Of a stretch of DNA of 64,000 nucleotides, positions 54,550-64,000 are shown in pieces. A program made the translations under genes and the position numbers. How positions within the stretch are numbered: position 1 is the first letter of the stretch; each line of letters starts with the position of its first letter. Below the pieces are notes generated by a model. It was not told the DNA's origin. It made no database searches and saw nothing but the letters and a program-made list of their open reading frames with translations. The DNA comes from Tetranychus cinnabarinus (Eukaryota > Arthropoda > Arachnida > Trombidiformes > Tetranychidae). The stretch lies in NCBI GenBank assembly GCA_022266195.1, contig WHVY01000004.1, positions 4,171,501 to 4,235,500 of the forward strand, given 5' to 3'.

Positions 54550-57500
54550 ATCTGGCCTTTATTCACCACTTTTATCCAACTTTTTTACCGTTTTTTCACC
54601 GTATTGTCGACCATTTTGACCAACACCACCAAATCAACCAAATCAAACATCATCACTTTTGTAAGACTTTTCTCAACACAATTAGCCACTACTTTCATTC
54701 ACCACTTTTGAGTGACTTTATTTCACCGTCTTTTGACCTTCTTTTTCATAGTCTCTTCACTATATTTTCACCACCCAATCTAACAGATCCTCTAAATCAA
54801 CCAAATCAAATATCATCATTTTTTGCCTAAACATTCCTCAACAAATGTCCACCAAATTGTCCACTACTTTCATGCACCTCTTTTGAGTGGCTGTTTCCAC
54901 CGTTTATTCACTGTCTTTCATGTACTTTTCACAGTCGTAGCACCGCCAGATCTAACGCATCCACCAAATAAAACAGATCAAATAAACAGATCACATCAAT
55001 TTCTAAAGGGACTTTCTTAACACAATTCGCCAGGTTGAGTGAATTTATCCCAACGTCTTATCGCCTTCTTTACATAGTCCCTTCAGTCTTTTTCATAGCC
55101 TTTTAGCCCTCTTTTTTTATCGCCCCTTCAGCCTTTTTCCATCGCCTTCCACGCTCTTTTCATCGTCACTTCACCCTTTTTCCATCGCCTTGCCACGGGC
55201 TTTTCAGCCTTTTTCCATTGTCTTTCCACCCTCTTTTGAGTGGCTGTTGCCACCAGTTTTCACTGTCTTTCCATGCCCTTTTAACAGTCGTTACACCACC
55301 CAATCTATCAAATATCATCAATTTCTAAAGGGACTATTCTTAACACAATTGGCCACTATTTTCATTCACCACTTTTGAGTGAATCTATCCCAACGTCTTA
55401 TCGCCTTCTTTTCATCGTCCCTTCAGCCTTTTCCATCGCCTTTTCACCCTCTTTTTTTATCGTCACTTCATCCTTTTTCATTGACTTTTCACGCATTTTC
55501 AGCCTTTTTCCATTTTTTTCACCCTCCTTTCATAGTCCCTTCAGCCTTTTCCATAGCCTTTTACGCTCTTTTCAGCCTTTTTCCATTGTCTTTGCACCCT
55601 CTTTGCATCGTCCCTGCAGCCTTTTCCATTTTTTCACCCTCTTTTCATAGTCCCTTCAGCCTTTTCCATCGCCTTTTCACGCTCTTTTTATCGTCTCTTC
55701 AGCCTTGATCATTACCTTTTCACGGACTTTTCATAGTTCTAATCATCTTTTTCCATCGCCTTTTCACGCTCTTTCATCGTCACTTCAACCTTTTTCATTG
55801 CCTTTCCAATCACTTTTCAGCTTTTTCCATTGTCTTTGCACCCTCTTTTCATCGTCTCTTCAGCCTTGATCATTACCTTTTCACGCACTTTTTATCGTCT
55901 CTTCAGCCTTGATCATTACCTTTTCACGCACTTTTCATAGTTCTCATCATCCTTTTCCATCGCCTTTTCGCGCTCTTTTCATCGCCACTTCAACCTTTTT
56001 CATTGCCTTTTACGCTCTTTTCAGCCTTTTTCCATTGTCTTTGCACCCTCTTTTCATAGTCCCTTCAGCCTTTTCCATCGCCTTTTCACGCTCTTTTCAT
56101 CGTCACTTCAACCTTTTTCATTGCCTTTCCAATCACTTTTCAGCTTTTTCCATTGTCTTTGCACCCTCTTTTCCTCGTCGCTTCAGCCTTTTGCATTGCC
56201 TTTTCACGCACTTTTTATCGTCTCTTCAGCCTTGATCATTACCTTTTCACGCACTTTTCAGCCTTTTTCCATTGTCTTTGCACCCTCTTTTCATAGTCCC
56301 TTCAGCCTTTTCCATCGCCTTTTATGATCTTTTTATCGTCTCTTCAGCCTTTTTCCATCGCCTTTTCACGCTCTTTTCATCGTCCCTTTCAGCCTTTTTC
56401 CATCGCCTTTTCACGCTGTTTTCATCGTCCCTTCAACCTTTTTCATTGCCTTTTACGCTCTTTTCAGCCTTTTTCCATTGTCTTTGCACCCTCTTTTCAT
56501 AGTCCCTTCAGCCTTTTCCATCGCCTTTTCACGCTCTTTTCATCGTCACTTCAACCTTTTTCATTGCCTTTCCAATCACTTTTCAGCTTTTTCCATTGTC
56601 TTTGCACCCTCTTTTCCTCGTCGCTTCAGCCTTTTGCATTGCCTTTTCACGCACTTTTTATCGTCTCTTCAGCCTTGATCATTACCTTTTCACGCACTTT
56701 TCAGCCTTTTTCCATTGTCTTTGCACCCTCTTTTCATAGTCCCTTCAGCCTTTTCCATCGCCTTTTATGATCTTTTTATCGTCTCTTCAGCCTTTTTCCA
56801 TCGCCTTTTCACGCTGTTTTCATAGTCCCTTCAGCCTTTTCCATCGCCTTTTCACGCTCTTTTCATCGTCACTTCAACCTTTTTCATTGCCTTTCCAATC
56901 ACTTTTCAGCTTTTTCCATTGTCTTTGCATCCTCTTTTCCTCGTCGCTTCAGCCTTTTGCATTGCCTTTTCACGCTCTTTTCATCGTCACTTCAACCTTT
57001 TTCATTGCCTTTTACGCTCTTTTCAGCCTTTTTCCATTGTCTTTGCACCCTCTTTTCATAGTCCCTTCAGCCTTTTCCATCGCCTTTTATGATCTTTTTA
57101 TCGTCTCTTCAGCCTTTTTCCATCGCCTTTTCACGCTCTTTTCATCGTCCCTTTCAGCCTTTTTCCATCGCCTTTTCACGCTGTTTTCATCGTCCCTTCA
57201 ACCTTTTTCATTGCCTTTTACGCTCTTTTCAGCCTTTTTCCATTGTCTTTGCACCCTCTTTTCATAGTCCCTTCAGCCTTTTCCATCGCCTTTTCACGCT
57301 CTTTTCATCGTCACTTCAACCTTTTTCATTGCCTTTCCAATCACTTTTCAGCTTTTTCCATTGTCTTTGCACCCTCTTTTCATCGTCCCTTCAGCCTTTT
57401 GCATTGCCTTTTCACGCACTTTTTATCGTCTCTTCAGCCTTGATCATTACCTTTTCACGCACTTTTCATAGTTCTCATCATCCTTTTCCATCGCCTTTTC

Positions 57501-59365
57501 ACGCTCTTTTCATCGTCACTTCAACCTTTTTCATTGCCTTTTACGCTCTTTTCAGCCTTTTTCCATTGTCTTTGCACCCTCTTTTCATAGTCCCTTCAGC
57601 CTTTTCCATCGCCTTTTATGATCTTTTTATCGTCTCTTCAGCCTTTTTCCATCGCCTTTTCACGCTCTTTTCATCGTCCCTTTCAGCCTTTTTCCATCGC
57701 CTTTTCACGCTGTTTTCATCGTCACTTCAGCCTTTTCCATCGCCTTTTACGCACTTTTCAGCCTTTTGCCATTGTCTTTGCAACCTCTTTGCATCGTCCC
57801 TTCAGCCTTTTCCATCGCCTTTTCACGCTGTTTTCATCGTCACTTCATCCTTTTTCATTGCCTTTTCACCCACTTTTCAGCCTTTTTCCATTGTCTTTGC
57901 ACCCTCTTTTCATAGTCCCTTCAGCCTTTTCCATCGCCTTTTCACGCACTTTCATAGTTCTCATCATCCTTTTCCATCGCCTTTTCATGCTCTTTGCATC
58001 GTCCCTTCAGCCTTTTCCATTTTTTCCCCCTCTTTTCACAGTCCCTTCAGCCTTGCCATCGCCTTTTCACTCTCTTTTTATCTTCTCTTCAGCCTTGATC
58101 ATTACCTTTTCACGCACTTTTCATAGTTCTCATCATCCTTTTCATCGCCTTTTCACGCTCTTTTCATCGTCACTTAAACCTTTTTCATTGCCTTTCCACT
58201 CACTTTTCAGCCTTTTTCCATTGTCTTTGCACCCTCTTTTCATCGTCCCTTCAGCCTTTTGCATTGCCTTTTCACGCACTTTTCAGCCTTTTTCCATTGT
58301 CTTATTGCCTTCTTTCCATCGTCACTTCATCCTTTTTCATTGACTTTTCACGCACTTTTCAGCCTTTTTCCATTTTTTCACCCTCTTTTCATAGTCTCTT
58401 CATCCTTGTCCATCGCCTTTTACGCTCTTTTCATATTTACGTCAGCCTTTTCCATCGCCTTTTCCCGCTCTTTTTATCGTCACTTTATCCTTTTTCATTG
58501 CCTTTCCACGCACTTTTCAGCCTTTTGCCATTGTCTTTGCACCCTCTTTTCATCGTCCCTTAAGCCTTTTCCATTTTTTAACCCTCTTTTCATAGTTCCT
58601 TCAGCCTTTTCCATCGCCTTTTCACGCTCTTTTTATCGTCTCTTCAGCCTTTTTCCATCGCCTTTTCACACTCTTTTCGTCGTCACTTCATCCTTTCTCA
58701 TTGCCTTTTCACGCACTTTTCAGCCTTTTTCCATTTTTGCACCCTCATTTCATAGTCCCTTCAGCCTTTTCCATCGCCTTTTACGCTCTTTTTCATGCCT
58801 TTGCACCATATTTTCTACAACACAATCCTACACATCCACTAAAGCAACCCAATCAAGCACCACCATTTTTAAAATAGATATCTCTCAACAAAATTGTCTA
58901 CCAAATTGTTTGCTTCTTATATTCACTACTTTTGCGTAACTGTTTCCACCGTCTTTACACCGTTGTTTCACCACCTTTTCCACCACCCAATCTAACACAT
59001 CCCTACATCCACCAAATCAGCTAAATCAAACATCATCCCTTTTTGAAGAAACTTCTTCAACAAAATATTCATCCACTTTTTTGCTATCACATTTTCAAAC
59101 AACTTTTATTATCAAGACTATCACCAATCAATTCACTTTGTATTTTTGATCACTTTTGGTATATGATAGCGATTAATAGTGGATGTTAGATGTGGTGGAA
59201 AAAAGCTACTCTAAAGTGGTTGACAATTTTTTGAGAAAAGTCTCTTTAAAAAGTGATGATGTTTGATTCGGTTGATTTGGTGGATGGAGTGTATTTGTTA
59301 GATTGGGTGGTGGACAAAATGATGGACAATACGGTGAAAATCGGTGAAAAAGTTGGATAAAAGCC
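54550..59365. mobile_element. Foldback-type element filled with satellite DNA
   Basis: A 4.8-kb block whose outer about 130 bp are inverted repeats. The left end reads CTTTTATCCAACTTTTTTACCG and the right end gives the complement of CTTTTATCCAACTTTTTCACCG. Internally a CACCAAATCAACC..CAAACATCATC module recurs near 54,630, 54,800, 54,960 and 58,990 and in inverse near 59,260. The core is a degenerate tandem array. It codes for no credible protein. The layout resembles foldback (FB-like) elements, in which terminal inverted repeats contain tandem repeats. Confidence 0.55.
55050..58800. repeat. Degenerate satellite array, 33/43-bp units
   Basis: About 3.7 kb built from units like CTTTTCATCGTCCCTTCAGC plus CTTTTCCATCGCCTTTTCACGCT (43 bp) and a shorter 33-bp form without the ATCGTCCCTTC part. 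Higher-order copies recur, for example the GATCTTTTTATCGTCTCTTC junction near 56,326, 56,769, 57,091 and 57,620. Pyrimidine bias on the + strand is extreme. The long open frames (up to 345 codons of Phe/Ser/Leu) are a by-product of the repeat. Confidence 0.9.
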
Positions 59366-59404
59366 AGTCCTCCAATTCTTAACTTAAAAATCAAAGTTTT
59401 TATG

Positions 59405-59558
59405 TAAATTCCTTTCTTAGTAACCTGAATTCTGATTAAGCTTTGAAAGTTTTTCGGACATGTAGTTCAACCATGGCTTTCAGTTTGCGCAAAAGTTTTC
59501 CTTGAAATCCTTTTAGTTTAGCCATAATTTTTAAACAAAAATTTGATGTTTTGACTTC
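59405..59558. repeat. Dispersed repeat, copy 2
   Basis: Partner of 33,415-33,565 (shared TAGTAACCTGAATTC, TGTAGTTCAACCATGGCTTTCA-like and CCTTTTAGTTT blocks). It lies between the satellite element and the next MITE. Confidence 0.55.
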
Positions 59559-59561
59559 ATA

Positions 59562-59865
59562 CAGTCACCATTGAGATAATGCACCATCGAGATAATGCAC
59601 TCATTTTTCAATGGTAACTATTAAGGAGGAGTTAGATCTACTTTTGAATTTCGTCAAATTTTGATTCGATTTCTTTAACTATCAATTGACTTAATTCAAT
59701 TTTCTTACGTGAAATTTTAATCCAAAAACTCGCAAAATCAGATTAAAGCAAAATTTAAGGTTAAATTTGATCTAATAAGGAAGATTGAAAATCATGAATT
59801 ACGCTGCCCGAAGAATAGTGAAAATAAGCTATTCCCAGCGCGGTGCATTATCTCAATGGTGACTG
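59562..59865. mobile_element. MITE, Tc1/mariner type
   Basis: A 304-bp element with perfect inverted ends of about 24 bp (CAGTCACCATTGAGATAATG), flanked by TA at 59560-59561 and 59866-59867. The left end contains a second GAGATAATGCAC copy. Non-coding. Confidence 0.8.
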
Positions 59866-59867
59866 TA

Positions 59868-62800
59868 CAACAATGTTGAGTGTCATTTTGTCTTTCTTTT
59901 ATTTTTTTCTTTCTTTTTTACTGTCTATTTTAGTCTCTTTTTTATCTGATTTTCCTGAGTTTCAGGGATGGGTTCTAAAAATTTGTATATTTTTCCGGCG
60001 ACATTCAGGCAGAAATCTTTCATTTGCGATTAACAGAAAATTTATAGACCGTTTGAGTGCGGAGAAATTTTGACAGAAAAATACCAAAACGGTATTAATA
60101 TATAAGATTTAAGTTTCAATTTTGTTATTACAGTCTTGTCGTTCAAACAGCTTAAAGCAACTCCTACAACTGCATGTGTGTGGAATGAATTTGACGAAAC
60201 ATTAATTCACTTCTATTACCATAAATATTAGTAAACTTTATAAAAAAATATCCGTAAGCATCTATTTTATGCTATTAATATTTGCATATTGTTACTGATA
60301 CAGTGAAATAGCGTATTGTTGAGGTGAAATCGTGTGATATCCGAGATTGAAATTGAGTTTAGTAAGAAAAGAAATAAATTTTTTCTTGTTTTTTGGAAAA
60401 TTTCAGCGAGTTTAATGTCTATTATTTGATCCTTAATGAAATAATGGTAAATTAAATTCCATAAACAAATGGAATGTCAAATTAAAACTGAAATGTTTTC
60501 CATTTTTTGCTTCAATTAGTTTAGATTTGTTAGCAGTTAAATTAAAGGGAATAACTGAAAATTTTAATTAACATGGCCAGAAATTTGAAGAAATTATGAA
60601 GATGACGATTATTCTGAAACTCAATTAACTTTACTTGAACCTGAAACTGCGAACAAAAGACAATTCTTGTTGCCGTAATTATAAGTGAACAATGATTTTT
60701 GACAAATGAAATGAACTGAGCAATTAAACAATACGAAAAGTGACCAAATTAAATGAAATTCTTGATTAGATTTTCAAGAAACTCAATCAGAATAATTACT
60801 TTATTGTAACTTTGATTTACTTGTTTATGTTCTGACAATCAACCGACTTGAACTTTTTCTCGTTGTAATTATTATCTCAGGAAATGGTGAATCGCTATTG
60901 GAAGCAACAAAATGATTTCAAGTTGAAACAGGAAATAGTCATTGATATTGTTCATTGGTTCATTTATGATGTTGTTACAAGTTATGACCAGAAAAAGACC
61001 AAAAGAACAGGGAAAAGACAAAAAACTAAACACTCATAGAAGGAAAATAACATTAGAATTTTTTTCGTTTCGAAACTCGATTATATTGTTTTGTTTTCTA
61101 TCATTTTGTTATTGTTATTGTTAGTCGAGATCAATATTATGGTGAAAATGGTAAGAGGAGAAGAAAAAAACTGAAAGAGCAAACATTTTCATCAATCATG
61201 ATAATCATGGAAATGATGGGAAAGAATAAAGAGAAAGAAAAAAATCAGTTTGGAATGAAAATGAGGAGAAAATACATGATAAGAAGAAGCATGGATTGAG
61301 TTGAAGTTGAATGAGCATTAAGTTATTAACCATTTTGATAACAGCAACCATTTGTTTCACCTTAACATGTTGACATAAACACTGGTTGATATAAAAGGTT
61401 AGTTATTCAGCTCATGTCGATTCATGATCATCATGTTCAGGTTATGAGCAAAGTGTTGACACCAAGTCTAGTTGGCTCATCATTTTTCATGGCGAGATAA
61501 ATTGATTAAAGTTTCTGTTGCAAGAAAATTCAATTTCAAAACATATCCAAAGATAATCATATAACATGAAAGATTTTATCACTTTTTCTGTAAACATTTC
61601 TATTGAGAAAACACTTGAAGTACAGGAAAAAAACAAAAGATATAGACCAAAAGCCATGAAGCATTTCATTGAATTGGCAGCATCACTTGAAAAATGTTGA
61701 ATGACTTTAATTTTGAATGATGAATATTTTCATGAGCAAAACACTTTTTCAGAAAACAGCCTTTTATATCCATTGAAATCAGCATCAAATGTTGTATCTG
61801 GCAATGCCTTTAAAAGAATCCAATTTTGAAGAAGGATTCAATTTTCATTTGTGTGACAAAGTGATAAACCTTAGTCCATTCAAATGGTATTGAACATTTT
61901 GAAATTGGCTATCGATTTGACGAAATTGAAGAAGAAAGCCTTTTCTTCTCTTAAACAGATGTTTCCATCGACAATTTATTTTATATTTGCTAACATTTTA
62001 TAATGTAAGTGGTCATGTTGCTGGACATTAATGGACAAATATTGCTCAAGCACAAATGAGTGAAAAATTCGCATCAAGCATTCAACATTGTACGACTGTA
62101 AACATTGAATTTGAAGCAGAAAATCTTATCCACATGAATTTGTTTATCTAAATGAGTTTTATACTCAGTGAGATTCGGTGAATAATCAATTAGAAACGAA
62201 TTACAAAAAGCATAATTTCAACGAAAGTTGTGTTTTCCAATATGCTTTACAAGTCAAAAAGTTACTGCTAAAATGAATTGGAAATGAGCCAACAATCTGT
62301 TGAATAAATGTTTTTGGTTACAAAGTTTGCTAATTAGTTCATCCATTTGGATTATAATTGCAAATTCAGTTTGCTGTTAAATTGGATTTTGATTAAAACA
62401 ATCCATTGAACCGAATGCTAATGGTTTGGCTAAACGTCCTTTTGGTCAACTTTCTGCAACGAGTTGTTGCTCTTTTCATTTAAAACTGATTGACGAAAAA
62501 AAAATATTTTCGTATTTTCATTTGAATAAACACTAATTAAGGAATGATTAATTGCAATGAGCAAAGTTGACTTGTTGCTCGATTTGAGTAAAGAACCAAA
62601 AATGACTTTACCACTTATTATGCATCAAGTTGAGTCTAATTACGAATAAACTTTGACTTTTCTTCTGTTGGATCAATAAGAATGTTACAAAACACAAGTT
62701 GATTAAGAAACATTTCCAACAATTTTTTGACTGAAATCACTCGAGTCGACTGATTGAAACTTTTTTAGTTAATCATCAATTCCATGTAATTGATGCGATA

Positions 62801-64000
62801 AATGTCTTGTAACTAACATTGTAATTTACCTTCTTTTCATTCTCATTACTCAACAAGCACTTTTCTTTCAATGAACCAATTGATGTGATAATACATACAG
62901 TCAATACCTTAATTGGCCTAATTCAAGAGTCAAACTCAAAGGAATACTAATAGTTAAGACGAAGCCAACAGAGGTTGGAGCAAAGGAAAAAAATTTAATT
63001 TCAATTAATCTCTTTTCATTCATTCATTTCAAAAGCTAATTAGCTACTAAGAATTGATATGGTAACCTTAACTGATGAAATTGATTCTAATTTTGTTTCC
63101 AAAAATAAACTCAATTACGTCTATTCATTAAATTAAGAATCGTCTTTGAAAAGTTTTCAAAAAATTGTCATTTCTCTTTTCAATCAAACATTTTTACTCA
63201 TCTTCAAATTAGCTCAAGACAGTTTCATTCCATACTGTAAATGGTTTCCAAGCAAATGCTTTTAATAGTTACATTGTTGATATTCATTCCCAGACAGGGA
63301 GTGCAATAAGATATTTATGCTGGGAGGGAAACTTGAGTTTGAGAAAATAAAACTTGATAGCAAAAGATATCACAAGGACAAGCAGACGAAAAATTGCACT
63401 CAAGCATATTTCATTGGCAACAATTACATGATCAATTTTACGCACCTTCAAGCCAGAAATGCACCTAAAATGGTTGAATTTGATAAACACTGAAAGTTTC
63501 TTCTTGTTTTCCAGTTTACCTTTGCTCTTTGTTTTATGTTGAGTTATGAACATTCACAAGTTTATACCAATTTCATTCAAGCTGCCAACTTGTTTAGGTT
63601 AACTTTTACCTGAACAAATATTAAAATATTGCTTCCTTTTGTAATCATAATCTACCTCTAAACTAGTAAAGATCAGAAAAGAAACAGATGGAAAATGAAA
63701 AAATATGAATAAACCATTTTCGCCATTTCCATTTTTTCGTCTTTTAGTTGAACTTATTGTGTACGAACTTATTTTTCATTTCATTTTCCGATATTTTTCA
63801 ATTTCAAAAACAATTGTCAATTGTTTCTTCTCTTGTTTTATTCATATCTTTCCTCGTTTACCATGTTTAAATGTAAACTCGAGATGTATAGATTTCATTC
63901 ATGATTTCACTCTCAATTGATTCTTCTCTTGCTCAACTCTGCTCTTCGTAGCTGATAATTTTCGGTAATTTTTCAGATCAAGATTTAATAATAGTGAAGC
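59868..64000. other. Gene-poor right end of the window
   Basis: AT-rich DNA of about 4.1 kb. Only short unsupported frames are present; one at 61,487-61,669 (- strand) has a signal-like N terminus but no other support. No RNA gene or transposon signature is recognised. Confidence 0.4.

Noticed and set aside
55375..58939. Long + strand ORFs (up to 345 codons) rich in Phe, Ser, Leu and Pro
   Set aside because: They are translations of the 33/43-bp satellite in several frames at once, with no start context and no domain. The open frames follow from the pyrimidine-rich repeat that lacks stop codons.
61487..61669. 60-codon ORF with a signal-peptide-like start
   Set aside because: Too short, no second exon or homology, and such hydrophobic runs are common by chance in this base composition.

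Overview
The window is AT-rich arthropod DNA. Short GT-AG introns (about 50-100 bp, with a longer third intron), a tandem array of fast-evolving gustatory receptor (GR) genes, 5S rRNA genes and many small DNA transposons together suggest a chelicerate, most likely an acariform mite of the spider-mite kind. That assignment is an inference; no species-diagnostic sequence is present.

Layout. (1) 1-36,217: eight GR genes in tandem on the + strand, called GR-A to GR-H here. GR-A lacks its 5' part because of the window edge. GR-F carries an in-frame stop. All share a four-exon, phase-0 structure: a long first exon of 346-354 codons, then exons of 22-26, 30 and 20 codons. All seven complete copies share an upstream GAGACGAATC-like element about 100-140 bp before the ATG. 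Decayed GR pieces lie between them, and MITEs have inserted between genes and into third introns.

(2) 9,761-19,200: a full-length Ty3/gypsy-type LTR retrotransposon with an env-like gene, on the - strand, inserted into a decayed GR copy. Its 397-bp LTRs look identical and it has a GTGT target duplication, so the insertion is young. Reading 5' to 3' on the - strand it has a PBS matching tRNA-Gln, a repeat-rich leader, a small membrane-protein ORF, gag-pol, an env-like region in two frames, and an extra ORF. The extra ORF encodes two CCHC zinc knuckles and a complete DEDDh 3'-5' exonuclease domain of the REX4/ISG20 kind. It is the most unusual object in the window. The copy has an in-frame TAG in gag and a one-base frame break inside integrase.

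(3) 36,218-64,000: a gene-poor tract. It holds a large, diverged inverted repeat (arms 36.7-39.4 kb and 49.0-53.4 kb). Between the arms are a head-to-head inverted pair of 5S rRNA genes and a PIF/Harbinger-like foldback MITE. The right arm contains about 2.3 kb absent from the left arm, with a third 5S copy and the first exon of a divergent GR on the - strand. Beyond it lies a foldback-type element of about 4.8 kb filled with a degenerate 33/43-bp satellite (54.5-59.4 kb), then a Tc1/mariner-type MITE, then about 4 kb with no recognisable gene.

How it fits together: the GR array has grown by tandem duplication of units that include 5' and 3' flanks, with decay of some copies and probable gene conversion between GR-E and GR-G. 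Mobile elements have landed in the flanks and introns.
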